Part shown: positions 34,362 to 41,731 of the stretch, one piece after another
Layout of the letters: every line of letters begins with the position of its first letter
Position numbering within the stretch: position 1 is the first letter of the stretch
Source: Bacteroides fragilis
GTDB lineage: Bacteria > Bacteroidota > Bacteroidia > Bacteroidales > Bacteroidaceae
DNA length: 64,000 nt
Direction of reading: 5' to 3'
Assembly (NCBI RefSeq): GCF_002849695.1
Contig: NZ_CP018937.1
Coordinates: 1,860,001 to 1,924,000, forward strand
Program-made: the position numbers and the translations under genes
The notes under the pieces: generated by a model
Seen by the model: the letters and a program-made list of their open reading frames with translations, nothing else
Databases searched by the model: none
Told to the model about the DNA's origin: nothing

Positions 34362-34412
34362 GAAATATAATAGGGATTATCCGGTGACGAATAATCCCTA
34401 TTATATTTCTTA
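34359..34412. terminator. 22-base-pair perfect hairpin overlapping the PAP2 stop codon
   Basis: Arm 34359-34380 is the exact inverse of 34391-34412 with a 10-base loop. The left arm contains the TAA stop of the PAP2 gene. No long U tract follows, but the stem sits between convergent genes and probably acts as a bidirectional terminator or 3' stabiliser. Confidence 0.7.
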
Positions 34413-34443
34413 GACTCTGACAGTCAATTCTCTTAAAGTAAAA

Positions 34444-34653
34444 TCAGAAAGCATCATGACTGACATATAGCAGGTAGTTGTGTCTCTGAATAAAAATATT
34501 ATTTTCTCTGGCTAACCAACCTACTGCAAGTGCAACATCTTCAGCGCTGAGGTTAATTTTCCGACTAAGTTCCTGAATAGATATTTTTCCCCTCATTTCA
34601 TTCAGGGTGCGCCATACTTTGCCGGCGTTTTCTCCAATTGTTTCTAATTCCAT
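34444..34653 (-). CDS. Small winged-helix protein (DUF2582)
   Basis: 69 residues. The sequence IGENAGKVWRTLNEMRGKISIQELSRKINLSAEDVALAVGWLARENNIFIQRHN matches the DUF2582 winged helix-turn-helix family found throughout Bacteroides: helix 1 (GKVWRTLNEMRG), the HTH (SIQELSRKINLSAEDVALAVGWLARE), and the wing ending in YLLYVS. Such proteins are thought to bind DNA or RNA, and the function is not established. It is transcribed towards the PAP2 gene. No promoter box was found. Confidence 0.85.
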   Translation of the reverse strand: MELETIGENAGKVWRTLNEMRGKISIQELSRKINLSAEDVALAVGWLARENNIFIQRHNYLLYVSHDAF

Positions 34654-34908
34654 TTTACATTATTTGGTTATGTTCCTAATATACAGAAAAACATTCAAAT
34701 ACAGAATTTTTAAGTCATGTTTTTATTCTGGTTTTGCATTTTTTAGTGTAAATCTCAAGTACTCTTTACCGGATAATCCGGCTTTGGAACAAGAAGAGTA
34801 AAATAAACCATATTTGTGCAAATAATAAGGGGGATTAACTAAAAAAGGAGCCCACGATAATCGAGGGCACTGAAAAAGTCCTCCTGCCTCCCTTCTATAA
34901 AAAAATGG

Positions 34909-34949
34909 CGGTATAAATCCAAGAAAATCCGGATTTATACCGTTTTTTT
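34909..34949 (+). terminator. Terminator hairpin inside the left end of the IS, upstream of the transposase
   Basis: CGGTATAAATCC (34909-34920) pairs perfectly with GGATTTATACCG (34931-34942), followed by seven T residues. It precedes a near-consensus -7 box TATCTTCG (34951-34958) and should block transcription entering from outside. Confidence 0.8.
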
Positions 34950-34979
34950 GTATCTTCGAGTGACCAAAAGAATACCGCA

Positions 34980-36428
34980 ATGTTAGCACTCCAAGAACGT
35001 TTGGCTTTTAGTGATTATTCAAGTCTTTATGATTTGATCATCCCTCAGGATAACCTGCTTCGACGTATCAACTCGCTGATAGACTTTTCCTTTGTTTATG
35101 ATGAGCTTGTTTCCAAATATTGTCCGGACAATGGTCGTATCGCCGAGAGCCCTGTCCGTATGTTCAAGTACCTTCTTTTAAAAACCATTTATGACTTGTC
35201 TGATATTGATGTGGTTGAACGCTCACGCTATGACATGTCCTTTAAATACTTTTTAGGGATGGTACCGGAAGAGGATGTGATAGAGGCCAGCTCTTTATGC
35301 AAATTTCGTAAGCTCCGTCTGAAAGATACGGACTTGTTGAACCTGCTTATCAACAAGACGGTAACTTTGGCAATAGAGAAGGGCATTATAAAATCCACCT
35401 CTGTAATCGTTGATGCCACACATACCGGTTCGCGTTCAAATCCCCATTCTCCTATTGAGATACTGAAGCTGCGTTCCAAACAGTTACGTAAATGTCTCTA
35501 TGAAGTGGATGAGAAGATAAAGGAAGTATTACCCGAGAAGAATTCTGACGACGTTCTGGAACATGAACTGACTTATACGCAAACACTGATTGATACATTA
35601 AAAGAACAGGAAACCTTCGTCTGCATTCCCAAAATAAAGGAAAAACTGAACCTCTTAAAAGAGACATTGGATGATATCAGAGACCATTACACTGTTTCTG
35701 AAGATGAGGACGCACGTATCGGGCACAAATCGGAAGAAAGTTCTTTCTTTGGGTATAAGACGCATATCGGAATGACCCAGGAGCGTATCATAACAGCGGC
35801 TGTCATAACTTCAGGTGAAAAGGGAGACGGTCCCCAGCTGCCCGCGTTGATTGAACAAAGCCGGAAGAATGGTATCGATGTACAAACAGTGATTGGTGAT
35901 TCAGCTTATTCGGGAAAGGATAATCTGGAGAAAGCTCGTGATGAACACTTTGAGTTGGTAGCTAAATTGAATCCCAGTATCAGCCAAGGTTTCAGAAAGG
36001 AGGAAGGCAAGTTTGATTACAATAAGGATGCCGGCATGTTTGTTTGCCCTGCCGGCCATATAGCTATACGTAGGGCAAAACAGGGGAGAAAGAATGGAGC
36101 ATGGAATCAGGCGTATACTTATTATTTTGATGTACATAAGTGTCAATGCTGCTCAAAACGGGAGGGATGTTATAAGCCGGGAGCTAAATCTAAAACCTAT
36201 TCTGTACCCATAAAAACCGATGAGCAGCAACAACAGATAGAGTTTCAACAAACCGAACGGTTCAAAGAGAAGGCTGCCGAGCGTTATAAGATTGAAGCTA
36301 AAAATGCGGAACTGAAACAGGTATATGGATATGACAGGGCGCAGTCCTACGGACTGTCATGTATGAAAATGCAAGGAGCAATGGCTATTTTTGCAGCAAA
36401 TCTCAAGAGAATACTCAAATTCAGTTAA
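34980..36428 (+). CDS. IS1182-family transposase
   Basis: 482 residues, intact. The N-terminal DUF772 region (DNLLRRINSLIDFSFVYDELVSKYCPDNGRIAESPVRMFKYLLL) is typical. The DDE-type core includes STSVIVDATHTGSRS with the first Asp, TVIGDSAYSGKDNLE with the second Asp, and a late acidic residue in KIEAKNAELKQVYG. A cysteine-rich zinc-like insert (CPAGHIAIRR...CQCCSKREGCYKPG) lies before the C-terminal RFKEKAAERYKIEAKNAELK. The enzyme cuts and pastes or copies the element between the 17-base repeats. The coding frame shows no disruption, so the element may be active. Confidence 0.95.
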   Translation: MLALQERLAFSDYSSLYDLIIPQDNLLRRINSLIDFSFVYDELVSKYCPDNGRIAESPVRMFKYLLLKTIYDLSDIDVVERSRYDMSFKYFLGMVPEEDVIEASSLCKFRKLRLKDTDLLNLLINKTVTLAIEKGIIKSTSVIVDATHTGSRSNPHSPIEILKLRSKQLRKCLYEVDEKIKEVLPEKNSDDVLEHELTYTQTLIDTLKEQETFVCIPKIKEKLNLLKETLDDIRDHYTVSEDEDARIGHKSEESSFFGYKTHIGMTQERIITAAVITSGEKGDGPQLPALIEQSRKNGIDVQTVIGDSAYSGKDNLEKARDEHFELVAKLNPSISQGFRKEEGKFDYNKDAGMFVCPAGHIAIRRAKQGRKNGAWNQAYTYYFDVHKCQCCSKREGCYKPGAKSKTYSVPIKTDEQQQQIEFQQTERFKEKAAERYKIEAKNAELKQVYGYDRAQSYGLSCMKMQGAMAIFAANLKRILKFS

Positions 36429-36506
36429 AGTAAGTGTAATCCATGCTCGTGGAAGACAAACACGGCTTGTATAAAGCAAATTGTGGAGTTATTACCCTTA
36501 ATATAA

Positions 36507-36555
36507 GAAAAAGTTGTATGTGAATGAAATGCATCATTCGACATGCAACTTTTTC
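36507..36555. terminator. Long imperfect hairpin at the right end of the IS
   Basis: The arm 36507-36527 (GAAAAAGTTGTATGTG...) is the near-perfect inverse of 36534-36555, with a 6-base loop, one bulge and one or two mismatches. With A and T runs on both sides it can end the transposase transcript and transcripts entering from the right. Confidence 0.65.
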
Positions 36556-36671
36556 CAAGAATTTCTAAAAAAGGATTGGATGCTAAAAAAGATCACTTTT
36601 TCAGTGCCCTCCGATAATCCCGGCCTCCTTTTTCAAACGTTTTTTTCAATCAAACTCTGTTTTATAATCCT

Positions 36672-36752
36672 TTATTCATGGAGCATTACATAGCCCCAAA
36701 TCATAGAATCGGAATTACCGATTCTATCAAACAATCTTTTTACCCATTTCAT
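36672..36752 (-). CDS. Candidate 26-residue small protein
   Basis: The minus-strand frame encodes a peptide starting MKWVKRLFDRIG and ending YVMLHE. A TAnnTTTG box (TACATTTG, complement of 36789-36796) lies 36 bases upstream. The bases before the ATG are A-rich as is usual in Bacteroides. Downstream, the transcript would have reached the terminator now split by the IS. The coding part contains a 10-base-pair hairpin (36703-36727). The basic N-terminal half and hydrophobic C-terminal half could give a membrane-binding peptide. The layout supports a real transcript, but coding is unproven and it could equally be a small RNA. Confidence 0.4.
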   Translation of the reverse strand: MKWVKRLFDRIGNSDSMIWGYVMLHE

Positions 36753-36788
36753 AATCTCAAATTTTTATGTTATACCTTGAAAACATTA

Positions 36789-36796
36789 CAAATGTA
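36789..36796 (-). promoter_or_regulatory. -7 element TACATTTG upstream of the 26-codon frame
   Basis: Minus-strand exact TAnnTTTG match (plus strand CAAATGTA). Transcription would run left towards the IS. No good TTTG is seen at -33. Confidence 0.45.
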
Positions 36797-37088
36797 AGGG
36801 AGAAATATGACGATTGAATTGACGTAGGATAAAAAGGCTGTTTTAAACTGTTTGTTTTTGATGTATGTCAATGATTGCAGGATAATCCTGTTACATCTTA
36901 TCAAAGAATAACCCGACAAAGAGTAAATGTGAAAATAAATAGTTAAAAGATGGATGAAAACGGAACAAAGTAGATAAAATACCGTCTTATTATAAATGTT
37001 ATACAACTGATAAAGTGAGGGAGCCGTACACCCTTTATGCGTAGCCATTCCCGAAGGTAGCCGGGAGTATTCTATTTCCTTTGAAAAA

Positions 37089-37116
37089 GCCCGTACAATT
37101 TTTGTACGGGCCTTTT
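37089..37116. terminator. Terminator downstream of the sucCD-small gene unit
   Basis: GCCCGTACAA (37089-37098) pairs perfectly with TTGTACGGGC (37102-37111) around a TTT loop, with A and T runs on the two sides. On the minus strand it follows the small gene ending at 37135. Confidence 0.88.
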
Positions 37117-37134
37117 ATTATGCAGAAAAGTGAT

Positions 37135-37305
37135 TCAATCGTTATTATCTTCCTCGTCGTCGACCAAATTATTAAGTTCCACTTCCAGATCAACCAACTC
37201 TTGCTCCCATATCTTCAATATCTCTCTGGGGGTATCTTTGGGAGCTTTCTTAATTCTTTCCTGAGCAAGAGATACTTCATGCTCTAATTGTCTACGTCTA
37301 CTCAT
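37135..37305 (-). CDS. Small acidic coiled-coil-like protein (56 residues)
   Basis: The minus-strand frame runs from the ATG at 37303-37305 to the TGA at 37135 and is too short for most automatic calls. The peptide begins MSRRRQLEHEVSLAQERIKK, has IWEQELVDLEVELNNL in the middle, and ends in an acidic tail VDDEEDNND. Heptad-like spacing of Leu, Val and Ile suggests a coiled coil. It lies 40 bases after sucD on the same strand and before a strong terminator, so it is probably the last gene of the sucCD transcript. I do not recognise a family, and no function is proposed. Confidence 0.72.
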   Translation of the reverse strand: MSRRRQLEHEVSLAQERIKKAPKDTPREILKIWEQELVDLEVELNNLVDDEEDNND

Positions 37306-37345
37306 AACTTTTAATTTGTAGTTTGATAAATTAAAAAAGAATTGT

Positions 37346-38215
37346 TTAGAAACTGCCTTTTAGTAAATCCGGTATTTTCGAAGGTTCACCGGCAACTCTG
37401 ATTCCTGCAGCTTCCAATGCTGAAATCTTTTCGGCTGCAGAACCTGAACTTCCGGATATAATAGCTCCGGCATGTCCCATCTGTTTGCCTGGCGGAGCAG
37501 ATTTTCCTGCAATAAATGCCACCACAGGTTTAGTCACATGTTTACGAATGTATGTTGCGGCCGCCTCTTCTGCGTTGCCCCCAATCTCACCAATCATCAC
37601 AATGGCATCAGTTTGCGGATCATTTTGCAACATCCCTAAAAGATCACGAAAATAAAGTCCGACAACCGGATCACCTCCCATACCAATGGCAGTAGACTGT
37701 CCCATACCTTTAGCAGTCAAATGCGATACGATTTCATAGGTCAATGTCCCGCTACGGCTAATCACTCCTATATTGCCCGGAGTGAACACTTGCCCAGGAA
37801 GAATACCTACCAGACTTTTCCCAGGAGAGATCAGACCGGGGCAATTCGGCCCAATGAGTTTAGCTCCTTTCAGTTCGACAAATCGGTAGGCCTTTATTAT
37901 ATCCAATGTAGGAATTCCTTCTGTGATACAAATTATCAGCCGGATACCGGCATCGGCAGCCTCCATTATAGCATCGGCAGCAAAGCGTGCCGGTACGAAA
38001 ATGACAGATGTATTGGCTTGCGTTCGGCGAACAGCCTCATACATGGTATTGAATACCGGAAAGGTATCATCTATCATTGTTCCTCCTTTGCCGGGCGATG
38101 TACCGCCCACCACATTTGTTCCGTATTCAGCCATCTTTTTGGCATGAAAGAGTCCGTCCCTGCCTGTGATACCCTGCACCAAAAGTCGGGTAGATTTATC
38201 AATAAGTATGCTCAT
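37346..38215 (-). CDS. sucD: Succinyl-CoA synthetase, alpha subunit
   Basis: 289 residues, normal length. The CoA-binding N-terminal domain begins [20 protein letters not shown] and includes GGTSPGKGG and [49 protein letters not shown] and GMGGDPVVG are conserved. The phosphorylated active-site histidine lies in [11 protein letters not shown]. With SucC it interconverts succinate and succinyl-CoA, coupled to nucleotide phosphorylation. In Bacteroides this feeds the succinate/propionate branch. The start overlaps the sucC stop by four bases. Confidence 0.96.
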   Translation of the reverse strand: MSILIDKSTRLLVQGITGRDGLFHAKKMAEYGTNVVGGTSPGKGGTMIDDTFPVFNTMYEAVRRTQANTSVIFVPARFAADAIMEAADAGIRLIICITEGIPTLDIIKAYRFVELKGAKLIGPNCPGLISPGKSLVGILPGQVFTPGNIGVISRSGTLTYEIVSHLTAKGMGQSTAIGMGGDPVVGLYFRDLLGMLQNDPQTDAIVMIGEIGGNAEEAAATYIRKHVTKPVVAFIAGKSAPPGKQMGHAGAIISGSSGSAAEKISALEAAGIRVAGEPSKIPDLLKGSF

Positions 38216-39360
38216 ATCGATTCTTTCTTTAATGATTCTATAGCCATTTTAGTGGCTTCTTCCATTGTTTGGGCCACTTGAAAACGGTTATTTTTGCGCA
38301 ATAATTCACGTCCCATATTTCCATTGGTACCTGTAAGCCGCACAATAATAGGAATATCCGTTTGTATCTGCTCAAACGCCTGCAATAGTCCGATGGCTAC
38401 ATCGTCACATCGGGTGATACCTCCGAAAATATTGATAAAGACTACTTTGACTTTTTTGTCATCCAGCAATAATCTCATAGCTTCTATCACCTTGACAGGA
38501 TTTGAACTACCGCCAATATCAAGGAAATTAGCCGGATTTCCTCCATAAAGCTTGATCATATCCATAGTTGTCATAGCCAGACCGGCTCCATTAACCATAC
38601 AGCCTATCTCACCGTCCATACGCACATAGCTGAATCCTCTTTCTTTGGCAATCGCTTCCAACTTCTCATCTTCTGTGGGCTCTGATAACTTCTGTAAGTC
38701 CGGATGACGATAAAGTGCATTATCATCAAAAACCATTTTGGCATCAATAGCCAATAATGTCCCAACAGGGGTAAGTACCAATGGATTAATTTCAGCAAGT
38801 GAAGCATCTTTTTCAATAAATGCTTTGTAAAGATCCTGAATAATAGTTGCCATCCGGTTAGCTTGCTCAGCTTGTTCAAAGAGAGAGAAAGCAAACTTAT
38901 GTGCCAGATAATCGGGAACTCCGATTAGAGGATCAATGCTGCAACGTATTATCTTTTCCGGAGATTGGCGGGCTACTTCCTCGATGTCCATACCACCGGC
39001 CGCACTCATAATCAGCGTGACAGAGCGCGTATTACGGTCTATCGTAAAACTGATGTAATATTCGGCTGCAATGTTGACAGCCTCACTAAGAAGAATCTTG
39101 GTGACGGGATAACCTTTTATAGTCATCTCCAAAATAGTTTGAGCGTATTGGTAGACATCTCTATCATTATTGGCCAACTTTACTCCGCCGGCTTTTCCCC
39201 GCCCGCCGGTCAGCACTTGGGCTTTTATGGCTACCCGGTTTACCCCCATTCGGTGATAAGCAGCCACAGCTCCATCTGCCGTATGGCATAAAGCATGCCT
39301 CTCGACAGGTATTCCGTAAGTGGAGAAAATCTCCTTTGCCTGATATTCGTGTACTTTCAT
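38212..39360 (-). CDS. sucC: Succinyl-CoA synthetase, beta subunit
   Basis: 382 residues. The ATP-grasp domain begins [22 protein letters not shown], with [21 protein letters not shown] and [31 protein letters not shown]. The C-terminal CoA-ligase domain has [49 protein letters not shown] and IVRLTGTN. The ATP-grasp subunit fixes nucleotide specificity and pairs with SucD. The start codon sits at the edge of a 9-base-pair hairpin (39359-39386), which may control translation. It is the first gene of the sucC-sucD-small gene unit. Confidence 0.96.
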   Translation of the reverse strand: MKVHEYQAKEIFSTYGIPVERHALCHTADGAVAAYHRMGVNRVAIKAQVLTGGRGKAGGVKLANNDRDVYQYAQTILEMTIKGYPVTKILLSEAVNIAAEYYISFTIDRNTRSVTLIMSAAGGMDIEEVARQSPEKIIRCSIDPLIGVPDYLAHKFAFSLFEQAEQANRMATIIQDLYKAFIEKDASLAEINPLVLTPVGTLLAIDAKMVFDDNALYRHPDLQKLSEPTEDEKLEAIAKERGFSYVRMDGEIGCMVNGAGLAMTTMDMIKLYGGNPANFLDIGGSSNPVKVIEAMRLLLDDKKVKVVFINIFGGITRCDDVAIGLLQAFEQIQTDIPIIVRLTGTNGNMGRELLRKNNRFQVAQTMEEATKMAIESLKKESI

Positions 39361-39386
39361 TGGATAAAATAGGTTTATTATCCAAT
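39359..39386 (-). promoter_or_regulatory. Hairpin at the sucC translation start
   Basis: ATTGGATAA (39359-39367) is the exact inverse of TTATCCAAT (39378-39386). In the minus-strand mRNA the 3' arm ends within the AUG, so the stem would hide the start codon. The loop is 10 bases. Confidence 0.5.
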
Positions 39387-39489
39387 TATAACAAAAGTGT
39401 TGGCAAAAAAGTTGTAAACTGTCCGCGTCCCGTCATTGCAGCCCAGAGCGATCTTTACAGATAGAACGATGAGAGTAATTTATGACCTT

Positions 39490-39539
39490 AAAACAAAAAA
39501 ACACAGCACCGGAATCCTACATAAAGATTCCGATGCTGT
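39490..39539 (-). terminator. Terminator after fabD
   Basis: ACAGCACCGGAATC (39503-39516) pairs with GATTCCGATGCTGT (39526-39539) with one mismatch. On the minus strand the A-rich stretch 39490-39500 reads as a U tract after the stem. Confidence 0.8.
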
Positions 39540-39565
39540 ATGTTAAGAGTGGTCTATCAATAGAC

Positions 39566-40453
39566 TTATGCTATTCCGTGAGCCGAAACTGTAGAGTCGA
39601 TCTTCTTGATCAATCCCTGCAATACGGCACCCGGTCCACATTCTGTGAAGTCGGTAGCACCATCGGCAATCATATTTTTTACGGTCTGTGTCCAACGTAC
39701 AGAAGCAGTCAGCTGAGCAACCAAATTCTTCTTGATTTCCTGCGGGTCCGTATGGGGCAGGGCATCTACATTCTGATAAACCGGACATTTCGGTGTGTGG
39801 AACTCAGTTGCGTTAATGGCAGCTTCCAATTCTACTTTGGCAGGATCCATCAGAGGAGAATGGAATGCACCGCCTACTTTCAACGGAAGCGCACGCTTAG
39901 CTCCGGCTGCTTTCATCAGTTCACAAGCTTTTTCGATACCCGGTACAGATCCGGAAATAACAATCTGTCCCGGACAGTTGTAATTGGCAGGTACACAAAC
40001 TTCTCCTTCAGCGGTAACAGAAGCACAGATTTCTTCTACTTTCTCATCCGGTAAAGCTATAATAGCAGCCATTGTAGAAGGAGTTGCCTCACAAGCTTTC
40101 TGCATAGCCATGGCACGTGCATAAACCAATTTTAAGCCGTCTTCAAAAGACAGAGCACCGGCAGCGACCAATGCAGAAAACTCACCCAGTGAGTGTCCGG
40201 CAGTCATTTCAGGTTTGAAGTCGTCACCCATGCAAAGTGCAGAAATAACAGAGTGGAGGAATACAGCAGGCTGAGTAACCTTGGTCTGACGAAGATCTTC
40301 GTCCGTGCCGTTGAACATAATATCTGTAATGCGATATCCCAGGATATCATTTGCTTTTTCAAACAATTCTTTTGCTAAAGCTGAAGTTTCATACAGGTCC
40401 TTACCCATACCTACGAATTGGGCACCTTGACCGGGGAATACAAATGCTTTCAT
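39566..40453 (-). CDS. fabD: Malonyl-CoA:ACP transacylase
   Basis: 295 residues from the ATG at 40451-40453, which begins MKAFVFPGQGAQFVGMGKDLY. A longer frame upstream contains the promoter and is rejected. The catalytic serine is in TAGHSLGEFSAL, the active-site histidine in GGAFHSPLMDPA, the conserved arginine in VYARAMAMQKA, and a glutamine in FPGQGAQF. It loads malonate onto acyl carrier protein for fatty acid synthesis. Here fabD stands alone rather than in a fab cluster. Confidence 0.96.
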   Translation of the reverse strand: MKAFVFPGQGAQFVGMGKDLYETSALAKELFEKANDILGYRITDIMFNGTDEDLRQTKVTQPAVFLHSVISALCMGDDFKPEMTAGHSLGEFSALVAAGALSFEDGLKLVYARAMAMQKACEATPSTMAAIIALPDEKVEEICASVTAEGEVCVPANYNCPGQIVISGSVPGIEKACELMKAAGAKRALPLKVGGAFHSPLMDPAKVELEAAINATEFHTPKCPVYQNVDALPHTDPQEIKKNLVAQLTASVRWTQTVKNMIADGATDFTECGPGAVLQGLIKKIDSTVSAHGIA

Positions 40454-40483
40454 ATTTTTGTTTTTTAATTTAATTTGCGGGTG

Positions 40484-40491
40484 CAAAGTTA
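40484..40491 (-). promoter_or_regulatory. -7 element TAACTTTG of fabD
   Basis: Minus-strand exact TAnnTTTG match (plus CAAAGTTA), 30 bases upstream of the start at 40453. It shows that the upstream in-frame methionine at 40543 is not used. Confidence 0.7.
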
Positions 40492-40556
40492 TATATTTTT
40501 GCAATATCATAGCACAGATTTGGTGAAATTGTGCAATGGACAATATGTTTTTCAGC

Positions 40557-41390
40557 CTATTCTACCTTATTATCGTCCCATATCCGGGCTTTCTCAGGGC
40601 CCCAGAAGTGACATAACGGTCCGTTGCCATGTCCGATAATTATTTCCTTGCCGGCATCAATAGCTTTGCTTACATAACTCTTTGCCTTGCCAACTGCCTG
40701 GTCCATAGGAAGTCCTAATGCCAGATAAGTGGCGATCGAAGAAGAAAGGGTGCATCCCGTCCCATGCAAACTCCGGCTCTCTATCTTTTTCTCCTTATAT
40801 ATATAGGTGTTCCCATCGGTAAACAACACATCCTGCATTTCGTTTCCCTCCAGATGTCCTCCTTTCACCAATACCGCTGTATGATACTCTTCTGAAAGTT
40901 GCCGGGCAGCTTCCTTCATCTCTTCTGCTGTTGTGATTTTCTTTCCGGTCAGTACCTCCGTTTCATCCAGATTGGGAGTGATCAGGCTTGTAAGTGGAAA
41001 AAGTTCTTCTTTGATCAACTGTATTGCATCTTCTACCATCAACTTCCGTCCACTGGTTGAAACCATGACGGGATCATAAACTATCGGACAATGAGGATAC
41101 TTTAGCAGGCATCCGGCAATAATCTTCACAAGCACCGGTTCACTCACCATACCTATTTTCAGGGCATCCGGACGCAAATCTTCCATAACCGCTTCAATCT
41201 GTCCCTGCACTATCTCAGCGGGAACTGTATGCACAGCTTTTACTCCTTTTGTATTCTGCACGGTAACAGCAGTAATTACCGATGCCGCATATGCTCCCAA
41301 GGCAGAAATCGTTTTTATATCTGCCTGAATGCCTGCCCCGCCCGAACAGTCGGAGCCGGCAATGGAAAGAACGACCGGATAAGTTTTCAT
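40557..41390 (-). CDS. thiD: Hydroxymethylpyrimidine/phosphomethylpyrimidine kinase
   Basis: 277 residues from the ATG at 41388-41390. Ribokinase-fold motifs of ThiD are clear: VLSIAGSDCSGGAGIQADIKTISALGAYAASVITAVTVQNT, DALKIGMVSEPVL, PIVYDPVMVSTSGRKL, LITPNLDETEVLTG, and the anion hole with catalytic Asp in SLHGTGCTLSSSIATYLALG. It makes HMP pyrophosphate for thiamin synthesis. No THI-box or TPP riboswitch can fit in the short leader (about 19 bases after the promoter box at 41416-41423). The neighbouring genes are not thiamin genes, so it may act in salvage. Confidence 0.95.
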   Translation of the reverse strand: MKTYPVVLSIAGSDCSGGAGIQADIKTISALGAYAASVITAVTVQNTKGVKAVHTVPAEIVQGQIEAVMEDLRPDALKIGMVSEPVLVKIIAGCLLKYPHCPIVYDPVMVSTSGRKLMVEDAIQLIKEELFPLTSLITPNLDETEVLTGKKITTAEEMKEAARQLSEEYHTAVLVKGGHLEGNEMQDVLFTDGNTYIYKEKKIESRSLHGTGCTLSSSIATYLALGLPMDQAVGKAKSYVSKAIDAGKEIIIGHGNGPLCHFWGPEKARIWDDNKVE

Positions 41391-41415
41391 TTTAGTTTTT
41401 TTAATAGTTTGGAGG

Positions 41416-41423
41416 CAAAGATA
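41416..41423 (-). promoter_or_regulatory. -7 element TATCTTTG of thiD
   Basis: Minus-strand exact TAnnTTTG match (plus CAAAGATA), 26 bases upstream of the thiD start. It excludes the in-frame upstream methionine at 41435. Confidence 0.7.
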
Positions 41424-41596
41424 GGATAAAAACAAAGAAGATACAAAATGACATACCCTATAAAATACAATAAGTCCCTCGTATCGCTCGAGGGTATGCG
41501 ACTACCGAAGGAACTGATTATAAAGACTCCCCGGCTTTCTGTACTTTCTACAATTACTATCGTTCACCGAGGGTAGAAATACATATTGTTATCGAT

Positions 41597-41622
41597 ACAA
41601 TAAGATGAATACTTCTTATTGT
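41597..41622. promoter_or_regulatory. Inverted repeat ACAATAAGA-N8-TCTTATTGT, possible operator of the xylose regulator
   Basis: The arms 41597-41605 and 41614-41622 are exact inverses with an 8-base spacer. The centre lies about 70 bases upstream of the -33 element of the regulator gene. Autoregulation by the adjacent NUDIX-wHTH protein is plausible because NrtR-like regulators bind palindromes near their own operons. Confidence 0.45.
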
Positions 41623-41676
41623 AAAATTTACGATATGTATATATATGAAAAACAATGCTTTATAGCATATTATTTA

Positions 41677-41709
41677 TTTGTTTACCGTGTGATAATATCT
41701 CTATATTTG
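41677..41709 (+). promoter_or_regulatory. Promoter of the NUDIX regulator and xylose operon
   Basis: TTTG at 41677-41680 and TATATTTG at 41702-41709, 21 bases apart, form a near-ideal Bacteroides promoter 22 bases upstream of the ATG. Confidence 0.8.
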
Positions 41710-41731
41710 CAGCAATCAAAGACTCAATATT

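Larger units (their letters stand above)
34863..36611 (+). mobile_element. Complete IS1182-family insertion sequence (1749 bases)
   Basis: The ends carry 17-base perfect inverted repeats, GAGGGCACTGAAAAAGT at 34863-34879 and its inverse at 36595-36611. Immediately outside is an 8-base direct repeat CGATAATC (34855-34862 and 36612-36619), the apparent target duplication. One intact transposase gene lies inside. Intact ends and duplication suggest a fairly recent insertion. The flanks reunite into a terminator stem (see findings). Confidence 0.93.
36620..37134. other. 515-base spacer between the IS and the small gene downstream of sucD
   Basis: No gene of ordinary size. It holds the right half of the split terminator (36625-36633), a 26-codon minus-strand frame with an upstream promoter box (36672-36752), and the terminator at 37089-37111. 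The stretch 36800-37080 shows nothing I can support. Confidence 0.6.
41424..41731. other. Divergent control region between thiD and the xylose operon
   Basis: 308 bases with no gene. It holds a short CCCTCG/CGAGGG stem at 41476-41494, the ACAATAAGA inverted repeat at 41597-41622, and the promoter of the NUDIX regulator at 41677-41709. Confidence 0.7.

Noticed and set aside
36770..37048. 92-residue minus-strand frame in the IS-sucD spacer
   Set aside because: Low-complexity Leu/Ile/Tyr-rich peptide from AT-rich DNA without a start signal.
41391..41731. TPP riboswitch upstream of thiD
   Set aside because: The promoter box leaves a leader of only about 19 bases, and no THI-box sequence was seen.
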